From JBGSKV01 sp041740975 (GTDB taxonomy: Bacteria > Bdellovibrionota_B > Oligoflexia > Oligoflexales > JALZUQ01), in the NCBI GenBank assembly GCA_041740975.1, contig JBGSKV010000088.1:1-64000 (forward strand): a stretch of 64,000 bases of DNA, read 5' to 3'. This document shows, piece after piece, positions 1 through 8,136 of the stretch (positions are counted from its first letter, which is position 1; every line of letters begins with the position of its first letter). The notes under the pieces were generated by a model. The model was not told the DNA's origin, did not search any database, and saw nothing but the letters and a program-made list of their open reading frames with translations. A program made the translations under genes and the position numbers.

Positions 1-2046
1 ACAAATCTCGGGTCCTTCCCGATATTGCCACTCAACACTGCCCTAGATCTGACCGAGAACATCGGCTTTCAACTAAACGAATTCCGCCTCCTCGACTACA
101 AAATGCCAGTCGACACCGAAAGTCTATGCATCCGCCCCAACCCAGCCGCACCCAACGATCCATCGCGCTACCGCTTGTTCTTCACCGTTAAGAATCAAGT
201 TTTTTATGTCAAAGAAGATGGGATGGCGAAGCTTTATGCGGGATCTCAGAATGCTTTTAATGCGACTGACTTGACACATCGTACGAGGACTTATTTTGGT
301 AATTCTAGTATGAACGAATTTAAGATGCACATTGCTTGCGACAATGAATATGTATTTTTGAAATCTAGTGCCGATGACACTTTTTATCGTTTGAGTGATG
401 ATGGCAGCGTTACTCTTTTGCAATTTACCTCTGTTTTGAAATCCAAATCGCTTGTTGCTTTTAAATCGTCTGGCGAAGGCGAACTTTATGTATTAGGCAA
501 AGATGAGACTAAGACTTATATCGAAAAGCTTGTACCTTCGGAAGATGAACCTATTGCTTTTGATGTGAGTAGGTATTGCGAAAACACTTTAATCGAAAGT
601 TCGTTTAACGCTCCTCGCGATTTAATTGTTTTGCCAAACGATGAGTTTATTGTATCGGACTCAGGCAGGCGTTCTGTCTTTAAGATTAGTAGTAATTGCC
701 GATTATCGGCGGTAGCGGAAAATGTAAATCTAGAGTCTCCGGTTGGCATTAGCTTGATGAGCGATAACTTTCAAACGGATGGGGTTTTAGTCGCTGAATA
801 TGGTGAAACCGCAGGAAGCGCAGGTTTAGTCCAGATAAATGGATTAGCACGGAAAACCTTTTTAAAATCTCAAGTGAGACCCCGAGCACTAATTAAATAT
901 AATTCACGATTTATTTTCCACGACGCTGCAAGTCAAAGCATTGTCGCCACAAATTTAATCGAAGATAATAAGGAAAAATTTTCCCAGAACAATGACATTA
1001 ATCTAGAGCAATTTTACTATCCTCGCGGCTTGACGTATGGACCTGATGACAAAATTTACTTTGCTGAAGAAGGCGGAAACACAATCCGCAAAGTCGTCAA
1101 AAACGGAGTGTCTATCGCTTTAGATTTTGAGTATCCCAATTCCGACGACAAACTTAAATCACCAGTTGATTTGGTTTTTTCATCTGACGGAATCATCTAC
1201 ATAGTTGATAAAGGCTCAAAACAAATCAAACGAGCTACGCCAAAACCGAACTTTAAGGAAACTTACATAGTAGACGTGATAGCAACCACACTTGGACCGT
1301 CGAATATTAATAAGCCAGTATCTATCGCACTAAAATCAGACAATGAGCTCATTTATTCCGAGTCACTCAATAGTAAACTTCAGAAACTAACCCGCAATGA
1401 AGTTGGGATTTGGGCTAAAAGCATTGTGCCAATGTCAGGCGAAACATTATCCCAACCCGCAGGAATTACAATTAATAGTCAAGGTCATATCTACATCGCA
1501 GACATGATGAATCAAAAAATAAAAGTCTTAGTAGAAGGAGTTCTATCAACTGTTGCAGGTAATCCTCCAACTGACGGCTTTGGCCTTCCGCAACCAAGAA
1601 ATGACTTCGAGATTGATCGGCACGGGATAAATCTAGTCACTTCGACGTTAAGTGATCCCAAAGATCTTGCGGTGGATTCAAATAATCAAATCTACGTAAT
1701 CGAGCAATATTTAAGTGAAATTAACCGATCAAATAATCAAACTAGACTAAAATTAATCGATGGGCCTTTTGAAAATGAGAGTGAACGTCATATTTCAGTT
1801 ATATTCGGAGCAAAGTCTATTCGCGATTGCGGGGTAAAGCTGGCTAAAAATTCAAGTTCAGGGAGTGAGACAGCCGCGCTTAGAGTAGCAAGCTCAGTAA
1901 TGTGCAACGCCAAACTAATCGGTGTTGCTGTCAAGGACCTTTGTCAGCATTCAAATCCACTTCAGAGGTCAATTCGCATCGCGTTTTCACAGGAATTCGC
2001 AGACGGCGGCAATATAGTCGAACTTAAACGAGACTGCGCTGATTGA
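1..2046 (+). CDS. NHL-repeat beta-propeller protein, 5' partial
   Basis: The frame is open from the first base of the window, so the true start lies upstream and only the C-terminal part is seen. The protein shows spaced repeats of the NHL/SMP-30 type, such as DLVFSSDGIIYIVDKGSKQI and GITINSQGHIYIADMMNQKI, each a four-stranded blade with a P-x-G/D-(I/L)-x(3)-D-x(4)-Y-(I/V)-x-(D/E) pattern. At least five such blades can be recognised, and a propeller of six or more is expected. NHL propellers usually act as extracytoplasmic binding platforms, and no catalytic residues are apparent. The C-terminal ~60 residues leave the repeat pattern and contain several cysteines, suggesting a disulphide-stabilised end. 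The last 85 bases overlap the end of the convergent gene on the other strand. Function unknown; the propeller call is fairly secure. Confidence 0.8.
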   Translation, partial: TNLGSFPILPLNTALDLTENIGFQLNEFRLLDYKMPVDTESLCIRPNPAAPNDPSRYRLFFTVKNQVFYVKEDGMAKLYAGSQNAFNATDLTHRTRTYFGNSSMNEFKMHIACDNEYVFLKSSADDTFYRLSDDGSVTLLQFTSVLKSKSLVAFKSSGEGELYVLGKDETKTYIEKLVPSEDEPIAFDVSRYCENTLIESSFNAPRDLIVLPNDEFIVSDSGRRSVFKISSNCRLSAVAENVNLESPVGISLMSDNFQTDGVLVAEYGETAGSAGLVQINGLARKTFLKSQVRPRALIKYNSRFIFHDAASQSIVATNLIEDNKEKFSQNNDINLEQFYYPRGLTYGPDDKIYFAEEGGNTIRKVVKNGVSIALDFEYPNSDDKLKSPVDLVFSSDGIIYIVDKGSKQIKRATPKPNFKETYIVDVIATTLGPSNINKPVSIALKSDNELIYSESLNSKLQKLTRNEVGIWAKSIVPMSGETLSQPAGITINSQGHIYIADMMNQKIKVLVEGVLSTVAGNPPTDGFGLPQPRNDFEIDRHGINLVTSTLSDPKDLAVDSNNQIYVIEQYLSEINRSNNQTRLKLIDGPFENESERHISVIFGAKSIRDCGVKLAKNSSSGSETAALRVASSVMCNAKLIGVAVKDLCQHSNPLQRSIRIAFSQEFADGGNIVELKRDCAD

Positions 2047-3170
2047 TTTCTGTTTCGAGAAAAAACACTTGCTATTTTTTGTCGCAAAGCGTTGAAATTT
2101 GGCAAAGAAATGCGCGAACGAGCATACATTAATACTACCGTCACACCAACTGCAGCGATTGTAATCCCACTAGGCTCAGGAATTGCGCCTATATTGCCGC
2201 TGAATCCATGTTCGACTCCATTAATCAAAGCAACACCTACGAATTCACCCTGATTATTGATATCGGTTAAGCGAAGGATAGCGTCCGGTTGCAATCCACG
2301 AGTTGCAAAAGAATTCATATCGAACATCTGACCGGAACTGAGATCAAAAGCAAAAGCATTAGTTCCAGATTCGCCAACCATAATTCCTGAATCATTTAAT
2401 CCTAGGATTGAAGAACTTGAATCAGAAGGATGCAATGTGGAAAGCGTCACTTCAGCTTGCTCTCCAGTGAACATAAAACTACCCAATCCACCTAAATTCT
2501 GCCCCGCAGTTAAACTATGATTATTGATGCCTGCGAAGGGAAAATAATCAACACCAAGTCCACCAGAAAAATCATTTACCGCATCATTGCTATTCCAGAA
2601 ATAACCTGCATCGAACTGATTACTTCCATTCAATGTTACACCTACAACGTCCCCACTATCGTTTACACCCACTGCTCGGTGATTGCCCCCACCAAAAGCC
2701 AAAAAACCCTCCGGTGTATTTTCAGTCCAGATACTCGACCGATTTGCAGATCCATTATTCTTCCAACCTACCACTTCACCATGAATATTCACCGCTTCAG
2801 CAGAACTCGTAAAATTTGTCGCCCCATCGATATTGATCATTGTGTCGATGGAGTCGTCGTAACGAAAAGCTTTTTGCATGCCGTTATCATCGTGGCTCCA
2901 ACCAACAATCATACCGTTGTCGTTGATGTCGTTTGCGTAGGATTGAGCCCCGCCCAAGGTTCCTAAAGTTGTCATCGAATTATTTTGCCAAAGAAAAGCT
3001 TGGCCGTTCTGATCTTGTCCTACAATTTGACCGTTGTTGTTAATCGCCGTTGGTTTCACACCAGCACCGAGATCCGTAAGGATTAAAACGCCGCCAATTT
3101 CGATTGTTGCAGCTTGGGCTGGGAGAGTGAAGCAAGAGACGGCGATCAAAAAAAGTATTCTTGTCATCAT
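1962..3170 (-). CDS. HAF-repeat extracellular protein with PEP-CTERM-like sorting signal
   Basis: An N-terminal signal peptide (MMTRILFLIAVSCFTLPAQA) precedes repeats of the HAF type: A-x-x-IN-x-x-G-x-(I/V)-VG, for example TAINNNGQIVGQDQNGQAFL and YANDINDNGMIVGWSHDD. Near the C-terminus, at about residue 331, comes PEPSG followed by a hydrophobic segment and ARSR, which is a PEP-CTERM exosortase signal. Such signals normally end right after the basic cluster. Here another 49 residues follow, overlapping the convergent neighbour, so the stop may have been lost by mutation. The ATG at 3170 has a Shine-Dalgarno-like AAAGG seven bases upstream; an in-frame codon five residues earlier has none. 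No exosortase gene is in the window. The role is probably cell-surface or secreted; a ligand cannot be inferred. Confidence 0.8.
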   Translation of the reverse strand: MMTRILFLIAVSCFTLPAQAATIEIGGVLILTDLGAGVKPTAINNNGQIVGQDQNGQAFLWQNNSMTTLGTLGGAQSYANDINDNGMIVGWSHDDNGMQKAFRYDDSIDTMINIDGATNFTSSAEAVNIHGEVVGWKNNGSANRSSIWTENTPEGFLAFGGGNHRAVGVNDSGDVVGVTLNGSNQFDAGYFWNSNDAVNDFSGGLGVDYFPFAGINNHSLTAGQNLGGLGSFMFTGEQAEVTLSTLHPSDSSSSILGLNDSGIMVGESGTNAFAFDLSSGQMFDMNSFATRGLQPDAILRLTDINNQGEFVGVALINGVEHGFSGNIGAIPEPSGITIAAVGVTVVLMYARSRISLPNFNALRQKIASVFSRNRNQSAQSRLSSTILPPSANSCENAMRIDL

Positions 3171-3532
3171 GGTGTGGCCTTTCAAAAGGATCTTTTATTC
3201 GAAAAATATGTATGTGGATAAGATGTGGATAAATCTACTCAAAGTCGGACGGACTATACCCTTCAAGGCGTCGCCGTGTCAATGTTCGAGTAAACATTCT
3301 TACTGCCTTTCCTCTCACTCTGCTCCCATCGAACTACCTTTCTTCATGGGTTACAGATTGGCCAATTGGTCAGTGGCTGACCTTAACTCCATTCTTTATC
3401 GTTCGTTCGATCCGCAGAAGTAGCCGATCAAGAGGCCGCTGCCGCGACCTAACAGAGTGAATATCTAGAAGATATGCCTTAGATACTTTTACAATATTCT
3501 AAAGATATGTTAAACCCGTAGAGGTCACCGCT
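3171..3532. other. Intergenic region with tandem DnaA boxes and the brnTA upstream region
   Basis: This 362-base stretch separates the HAF-repeat gene (leftward) from brnT (rightward). Two perfect DnaA-box nonamers lie at 3213-3232. Near brnT the heptamer AGATATG occurs twice, at about 3470 and 3503, in an AT-rich stretch that could hold the toxin-antitoxin promoter and BrnA operator. No convincing small gene was found. Confidence 0.5.
3213..3232 (+). promoter_or_regulatory. Two tandem consensus DnaA boxes
   Basis: The nonamer TGTGGATAA, the reverse complement of the classical DnaA box TTATCCACA, occurs at 3213-3221 and 3224-3232. The copies have the same orientation and an 11-base period, about one helical turn. 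They lie about 45 bases upstream of the start of the leftward HAF-repeat gene. No dnaA, dnaN or gyrB is nearby, so this is not evidently the chromosome origin. It could be a DnaA-controlled promoter or a DnaA-titrating site. Confidence 0.55.
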
Positions 3533-3799
3533 TTGAGATTTGTTTTCGATGTCAATAAGAGTGAGTCCAATAAGCAGAAACATGGCATAAGCTTGCGCGA
3601 GGCTAGAAAGCTCTGGAGTGACGGCAATCTTATCATTGGTCCTGCTACTTCGACGTCAGAAGAAAGATGGGCGGCCGTCGGCAAAATTGAAGAGAAGTAT
3701 TGGTTTGTTGTATTTACGTTTCATGCGGGAGTTGTCAGGCTTATCACCTGCCGAAGAGCTCGTGAAGAAGAGGTAAAGGTATATGAGAACTCAAGGTAA
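3533..3799 (+). CDS. brnT: BrnT-family toxin (type II toxin-antitoxin)
   Basis: The 88-residue product matches the BrnT ribonuclease family: the N-terminal F-D-x-N-K-x-x-x-N-x-x-KHGIS pattern (about residues 4-20), a central E-E-R-W strand, and the C-terminal RLITCRRAREEEVKVYE segment. BrnT toxins have a RelE-like fold and cleave RNA to stop translation; the cognate BrnA is a DNA-binding antitoxin. The start is a TTG preceded by AGAGG at a spacing of eight. The gene overlaps the downstream antitoxin by 17 bases, the usual toxin-first order for this family. The C-terminal CRRAR cluster supplies basic residues typical of the active face. Expression is probably autoregulated by the BrnA-BrnT complex. 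Confidence 0.88.
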   Translation: MRFVFDVNKSESNKQKHGISLREARKLWSDGNLIIGPATSTSEERWAAVGKIEEKYWFVVFTFHAGVVRLITCRRAREEEVKVYENSR

Positions 3800-4025
3800 A
3801 AGTAAGTCAGTTAAGAAAAAAATATCAGGTGCGACTTTTGATTCACTAGCGGATAGTGGGAAAACTTTGAAAGGCCACATCGATTGGAGCAAAGCCGTCA
3901 AGATTGTAAACGTCTCCCTACCCGTATGGATGATTAAAGGTTTAGATAAAGAAGCAAATAGACTTAACATAGACCGCCAGGCGATTATAAAGACGTGGTT
4001 AGCCGAAAAACTCGATCACAGGTAG
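3783..4025 (+). CDS. brnA: BrnA/CopG-type antitoxin
   Basis: This 80-residue basic protein starts at an ATG inside the 3' end of brnT (17-base overlap), giving translational coupling. Its C-terminal half, VNVSLPVWMIKGLDKEANRL followed by an R-Q-A-I-I-K-x-W-L segment, is a ribbon-helix-helix DNA-binding domain of the CopG/MetJ type. The N-terminal lysine-rich stretch with the D-x-W-S-K-A linker is where BrnA antitoxins wrap around the toxin. It is expected to neutralise BrnT and repress the operon. No other plasmid or phage maintenance genes are near, so this is a stand-alone chromosomal module. Confidence 0.85.
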   Translation: MRTQGKSKSVKKKISGATFDSLADSGKTLKGHIDWSKAVKIVNVSLPVWMIKGLDKEANRLNIDRQAIIKTWLAEKLDHR

Positions 4026-4187
4026 CCCTATTTCTCCCGTATTAGAAAGAAGAAGAAGAAGGGGCGAGCCTCATCTCCAATCCTTAGCCTGTATACTATT
4101 GCCGGCGTTCATCACGTTGGCACAGCGTCCTCAGCTTTGGATGGTTTACTCACCCCTTCGCACTGCATGAACGAACCACTAACTTAA

Positions 4188-4358
4188 CTAGCGGTTGTCA
4201 CGCCTATCTTCTTTGCGGCTATCAGGGCCTTGTTCGCCTTGACGTTTTTCATGTGAACCAGGAGCCCCTTGGTCTTGTCGTCTTTGTTTTTCGATCTCTG
4301 TTGGATCCATTTCACGACCTGGTTTATTTGTTTCACTTGGATTTTTTTCGCGTCCCAT
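4188..4358 (-). CDS. Small highly charged hydrophilin-like protein
   Basis: A 56-residue protein of almost only polar residues, beginning MGREKNPSETNKPGREMD and rich in Arg, Asp, Glu, Gln and Gly, with no hydrophobic core. It is predicted to be disordered and resembles small stress-associated hydrophilins. The ATG at 4358 has an excellent AAGGAG seven bases upstream; an upstream in-frame ATG nine codons earlier has no such signal. The strong ribosome binding site argues that it is a real, highly translated gene. Function unknown. Confidence 0.6.
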   Translation of the reverse strand: MGREKNPSETNKPGREMDPTEIEKQRRQDQGAPGSHEKRQGEQGPDSRKEDRRDNR

Positions 4359-4561
4359 TATAAAACTCCTTATTAAATAAGACATGATACATCTTGCAAA
4401 TCTAATTCCACATTCATCAAAAAAAACACTCTTTGGGCATCATGGCCGCTAAGTTGCATCATATCGTGTGAAGAGTGCGCAAATCTTCGGCGAAGCTTCA
4501 AAAAGCGCGATTTTGCAGGCCAGATGAAACGCATAAACGTAGGTCTAAGGAGACAGTGGTG

Positions 4562-4738
4562 ATGGGATTTGAAAAAATCGAGAAGGTAAATCTAGACAAT
4601 GCAACATTAGAAGAACTTAAAAAAGAAGCCTCGCGCCTTGAATTGGAAAACTATGACCAACTCGATAGAGATGCGCTCGCCAGAGAAGTTCTTCGTCATC
4701 AGGACAAAAAATCAGACAATGTCGAGCAGCAAGATTAG
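4562..4738 (+). CDS. Small protein with SAP/Rho-N-like helix-loop-helix
   Basis: The 58-residue product starts at an ATG with AAGGAG nine bases upstream. The core, NATLEELKKEASRLELENYD followed by QLDRDALAREVLRH, has the helix-extended-loop-helix pattern of SAP or Rho N-terminal domains (L-x-x-L-K-x-x-A-x-x-L-x-(I/L)-x-x-Y-x-x-L-x-R-x-x-L). Such folds bind nucleic acids, so a small DNA- or RNA-associated protein is plausible. A longer reading frame begins 29 codons upstream but lacks a ribosome binding site. It ends five bases before a convergent gene. Confidence 0.55.
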   Translation: MGFEKIEKVNLDNATLEELKKEASRLELENYDQLDRDALAREVLRHQDKKSDNVEQQD

Positions 4739-4743
4739 GATTT

Positions 4744-5400
4744 TTAGTCTAAGAAAACCGTCACCAAATAATAGTTTCCACTGGTGGGGCGGTTTGCAGG
4801 CGAATAAATTTCGACTAGATCATAAAACTCGTCCACCGGAACAGCAGTTCCAGGCAATAAGTCTTTTTTGATGATGGTCGGATCTGTTTCTATCGATGTA
4901 AAGGTCAGTCCTAACGACTTTGCGGCGTCCCCGACGTTTTTGGCAATATCACCACGCTCGATCGGCACATAAAAGTTCAACTGCTTGACGGCATCGGAAA
5001 AAATCTCTTTATGCAGTCCAATCACATCTCTTACAATCCAAGCGTACTCGGCAACATTTTTCTTGTCGGCCAAAACAAACACGGTTGCTTCTGGAGTGAC
5101 GGCAGATTTGTCTTCGCGAAACAACACAACGGCGCGATCGGTTGCAGATTCTATCGACATGGCTTCAAACTCGCTAGGCTTGCGCATCAAAGCCGCGATG
5201 GATTCTTTTAGAATTTCGAAGTTTCGGATTTGCGCCACATCATTCGACTCAATCCAATCAATTCGACGGACGGCCATCACGTCATGCATTTCCTGCTGAA
5301 TATCGTCAAAGACGGCTCCACAAAACGTACCGAAGGCCATTGCAGATGGAATAAAAGAAGTCGTAGCGAGAACTGCGGCAATCAAAAAACGTACATGCAT
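4744..5400 (-). CDS. Exported protein of unknown function
   Basis: A 218-residue protein with a clear signal peptide (MHVRFLIAAVLATTSFIPSAMA, cleavage after AMA). The mature part is mixed alpha/beta with two early acidic helices (DDIQQEMHDV) and no recognised catalytic motif. The ATG at 5400 has AAGGAT six bases upstream and is preferred over a TTG two codons earlier. Probably periplasmic. It is convergent with the small SAP-like gene and divergent from the next gene. I do not recognise the family. Confidence 0.65.
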   Translation of the reverse strand: MHVRFLIAAVLATTSFIPSAMAFGTFCGAVFDDIQQEMHDVMAVRRIDWIESNDVAQIRNFEILKESIAALMRKPSEFEAMSIESATDRAVVLFREDKSAVTPEATVFVLADKKNVAEYAWIVRDVIGLHKEIFSDAVKQLNFYVPIERGDIAKNVGDAAKSLGLTFTSIETDPTIIKKDLLPGTAVPVDEFYDLVEIYSPANRPTSGNYYLVTVFLD

Positions 5401-5565
5401 CGTCAAATCCTTATGGGAAAGCCATTGATAAAATAAATAAAAAAGTAACTATGAAATGGCAGTAACATACGACCTCCAGCCTGTAAAGACGCCCTTGCGC
5501 ATGCTGAGAGAGTTCGGTAGGGTTAGCGCCAGAAACCACGTTATATTTTTCTAGAGGGCCTCAAA

Positions 5566-6048
5566 ATGAAACACTTTATTTTTGCTGTACTAATGTTTTG
5601 CTCTGCGCAATCTGCTTTCGGATCAAATAGTTATTACGAAAAAGCCTTAGCACTTTATGAAGGTGCCGAAGCCGCTGATCCAGCGATTTTGGATGGAGAA
5701 AGAAAATTTTCTGGTCACTGTGTTCGTGATTTTGCACCGAACAAACTAAAAGAAATCTTTGTCTGTTTGAAACCACTTTTGGATGATCCGATTCTTGGCG
5801 AAGGCATTGTTTTTGAACCTTTGGAAGAGTCTGGATTTGTGTGCGGCGCCGAAGCAAACACCAACGCGCCTATTATTATGGGCCGCCAGCCGAACGGGCA
5901 CATTGGTCTGACTTCATCCAATGAATTCGAACAACGCGAAAACTGGCTGCGTTATTCGGCAGAAAAAAAGACTTGGATTTATTACGGTTCGCTTGCCGCG
6001 CGAGATCACAAAAGTGGGATCCTTTGTTACTTTAAAGGCGCAGAATAG
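5566..6048 (+). CDS. Exported protein of unknown function
   Basis: A 160-residue protein with signal peptide MKHFIFAVLMFCSAQSAFG and a small mature domain of about 140 residues carrying four cysteines, likely two disulphides. GAGGG lies upstream of the ATG. It is monocistronic and ends just before a perfect 17-bp hairpin at 6060-6097. No family is recognised; periplasmic or surface location is inferred from the signal peptide. Confidence 0.65.
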   Translation: MKHFIFAVLMFCSAQSAFGSNSYYEKALALYEGAEAADPAILDGERKFSGHCVRDFAPNKLKEIFVCLKPLLDDPILGEGIVFEPLEESGFVCGAEANTNAPIIMGRQPNGHIGLTSSNEFEQRENWLRYSAEKKTWIYYGSLAARDHKSGILCYFKGAE

Positions 6049-6059
6049 ATGATTTTTAC

Positions 6060-6097
6060 TTCATCGTGAGCGAAGCGAAGGCTTCGCTCACGATGAA
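6060..6097. terminator. Perfect 17-bp inverted repeat between convergent genes
   Basis: The arms 6060-6076 and 6081-6097 are exactly complementary (left arm TTCATCGTGAGCGAAGC), with a four-base GAAG loop. Located between convergent genes, it can act as a bidirectional terminator or mRNA stabiliser. The core GAGCGAAGCGA also appears in other intergenic elements of the window, so this looks like a member of a REP-like family. Confidence 0.65.
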
Positions 6098-6103
6098 GGT
6101 TGC

Positions 6104-6799
6104 TTATTTTTCTTCCGAAATGTAACCGGGTAAGTCCCTAGCCGCTTCATCATGGGCCAGTGGGATCGCTTTTTTCACAGCCTTCTCAAACTCTCTATCG
6201 GACTCACCGACTTTAACAAGTGGTCGGAAGTAATTGGCCCACAAAAGTTCCGCAAACGGCAAGTTTAAGTCTTCAAACCCGCCCTCTTCCCGCACGGCCC
6301 AGGCCAAGCTACGGTAAGGATCATCTTTGAGTTCAAGAACTTTCGAAGGAAGTCGGGTAGGATCGTCGAACGCCGCACCGTTTTCATCAAATAACCAAAC
6401 ATACTTTTCGGCCTTCATTTTCTGCCAAAACACTTTCATGTCGAACGCAGTCCAGTTCTTTTTAACTTCCGCATAAACCAAATGCTCATCGCGTTCGAGA
6501 CGGATGAAAGCACTCGACATATGATGTTTGTCTGTCATGTAAAACTGGCCATCTGGCGATATGACCAATGGCACAGGGTGTTTTTTGAGATATTTCTGAA
6601 GTTTCTTTTCGTTCATTTTGCTGAACTTGGCGATTTTGTCGGCGACTTGACGCATACCGACGGCCGATTGAGCTGGATGCAAGTCCTTGACGTCAATTTG
6701 GCAGGTTGTTCCGGAAGTCGTCTCTAGGGTGCAATTAGGAACGGCAATAAGGTTGGTGGAAATAAAGAAAAGTGTAGTCAATAAAAGAGCATGGCGCAT
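6104..6799 (-). CDS. Exported ParB-like nuclease-domain protein
   Basis: A 231-residue protein with signal peptide (MRHALLLTTLFFISTNLIAV). Residues about 35-100 fit the putative ParB-like nuclease family (PF08857): DLHPAQSAVGMRQV, then VPLVISPDGQFYMTDKHHMS. The D-K-H-H motif is the family signature. Members often occur as secreted proteins of unknown substrate. The ATG has AAGGAGGG upstream, among the strongest ribosome binding sites in the window. The C-terminal half (K-V-F-W-Q-K-M to the end) also follows the family, including a W-A-V-R-E-E-G-G-F segment. Nuclease activity is not demonstrated for most members, so only the family is called. Confidence 0.75.
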   Translation of the reverse strand: MRHALLLTTLFFISTNLIAVPNCTLETTSGTTCQIDVKDLHPAQSAVGMRQVADKIAKFSKMNEKKLQKYLKKHPVPLVISPDGQFYMTDKHHMSSAFIRLERDEHLVYAEVKKNWTAFDMKVFWQKMKAEKYVWLFDENGAAFDDPTRLPSKVLELKDDPYRSLAWAVREEGGFEDLNLPFAELLWANYFRPLVKVGESDREFEKAVKKAIPLAHDEAARDLPGYISEEK

Positions 6800-6876
6800 A
6801 ACGTAACCCTCCTTGGTTCAGGCGACGGGAACATTGTATGGGAGTTTGGGAAAGGATGTCATGTTAAGATTTGGGG

Positions 6877-6917
6877 AATGACGAAGCAGGAGATTCATCG
6901 CTTCGCTCTGAATGACG
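6877..6917. repeat. REP-like intergenic element
   Basis: The heptamer AATGACG occurs at 6877-6883 and 6911-6917 in the same orientation, flanking an internal hairpin CGAAGC (6882-6887) / GCTTCG (6900-6905). The motif resembles elements at 6060-6097 and 46020-46070. It lies between two leftward genes. Confidence 0.5.
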
Positions 6918-6924
6918 GTGATTG

Positions 6925-7920
6925 TTACAGTTCGGCGAGTTCGCGAATAATATTTCGAATCAACGCGTAAGTGCCTTCATGAGCGGGTTTCATAACCGCA
7001 TAGTAGCGTTGAAGGCCCGCGTCAAAGACAAATCGTCGCTCGTTCATGATCGCAGTGGCGATGCTTGGACGGCCTTCCGTGTTTTTGCCGACTATTCGGA
7101 CAGAGCTTGGATAACTTTCTAAGTAGTCCCCTGCCGCCAGCACATCATCCACTCGGACATGGTCTGCGATGCTATCGAGGTAACGAAACAACTCGGACGT
7201 CTCGTCTAACTCTTGGCCGATCGCAAGTGTGGTGGCAACTTTGATCCCCCCTTCTGGGTTCAGCAAAAGCCCTTCGGCTAAGTCTGTCGCGAAGCGTGTG
7301 GAGTTTTGAAGTTTTGACATCACGGCATTGGCATGCGTGATAGAGCCGTAACCACTGCCGACAAAGACGTTTGGTTTTTTCTTGTTGGCGAGTTCATCCA
7401 TCATCGCCATGAAAAACTCATCATCGACTTTAATGTCGGCCAGATCTTCTTTCGAACCAGAAAGAACCCAGATTTGTGTGTATTTGTTCCAATCTTTTTC
7501 AGCGAACCCCTCAGCCACATTGAGCGGCATTTCTTTTTCCTTTTCTTGGCCCGGGAACAGCTTCATCATATTGGTCATTTCACCGAAAAAGTCATCGGTC
7601 AAAGCAATATGATGATATTCGATTTTGATCTTGCATTTAGCGGTTAACGAAGAAAGTAGTGACTTGAAGAAATCGCCGCCATCCCCCGCCCACCAACCCG
7701 ATTTGAAGTCGAGCATCAGGATATTTTGCGGACGTTTGGTGCAGTCGCGATCGGTATGTACGACATCGTTGTCCTTGTTTTCTTTTACATCAGGAGTTTT
7801 CTCGGCTTGCTTGCTCTCGTTCGTGCCGCTAAAATCCGTACTGCCGCAGGCCATCAAACTGATGGAAGCAAACAGTAAAAACGCGCAATGAAGCTTTTTC
7901 AGAACAACTTGGTTGAGCAC
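6925..7920 (-). CDS. Lipoprotein of unknown function
   Basis: A 331-residue protein with lipoprotein signal (lipobox ISLMAC) and an acidic, lysine-rich linker, then a globular domain from about residue 65. The domain starts NILMLDFKSGWWAGDGGDFF and contains an I-W-V-L-S-G-S-K-E-D strand-turn followed by F-V-G-S-G-Y-G-S, reminiscent of class I glutamine amidotransferase-like folds; a nucleophilic Cys is not evident. The start is GTG with AGAGGA nine bases upstream. Location is probably the periplasmic face of a membrane. The fold suggestion is weak. Confidence 0.65.
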   Translation of the reverse strand: MLNQVVLKKLHCAFLLFASISLMACGSTDFSGTNESKQAEKTPDVKENKDNDVVHTDRDCTKRPQNILMLDFKSGWWAGDGGDFFKSLLSSLTAKCKIKIEYHHIALTDDFFGEMTNMMKLFPGQEKEKEMPLNVAEGFAEKDWNKYTQIWVLSGSKEDLADIKVDDEFFMAMMDELANKKKPNVFVGSGYGSITHANAVMSKLQNSTRFATDLAEGLLLNPEGGIKVATTLAIGQELDETSELFRYLDSIADHVRVDDVLAAGDYLESYPSSVRIVGKNTEGRPSIATAIMNERRFVFDAGLQRYYAVMKPAHEGTYALIRNIIRELAEL

Positions 7921-8136
7921 GACATGAATTCCTCTAAAGATAAAGAGACACGACAGGTCAAATACTGCAAGAGTTAGGACCCGACCATGATTCGTCCGGG
8001 AGAGTGCCTCAGGTGAGACAGCTTTGGATTCTCCAAGCCTATTGCTTCGTTAGATGGGGTTGATTATGGGGAGACCCAAAAAGAGTCTCTTAAGAGCTTC
8101 TTATTTCCGCTAAAACAGCTGACTTGCCGAGGGGGT

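Noticed and set aside
2517..2966. A long rightward open frame in the HAF-repeat gene
   Set aside because: It is the antisense of the HAF-repeat protein, without a ribosome binding site or plausible protein features.
3213..3232. Interpretation of the DnaA boxes as the chromosome origin
   Set aside because: No dnaA, dnaN, recF, gyrB or AT-rich unwinding element is nearby; only two boxes are present.
8090..8136. GAGAC/GTCTC inverted repeat after egtD as a terminator
   Set aside because: Short stem with a long loop and no T-run on the minus strand; not supported.
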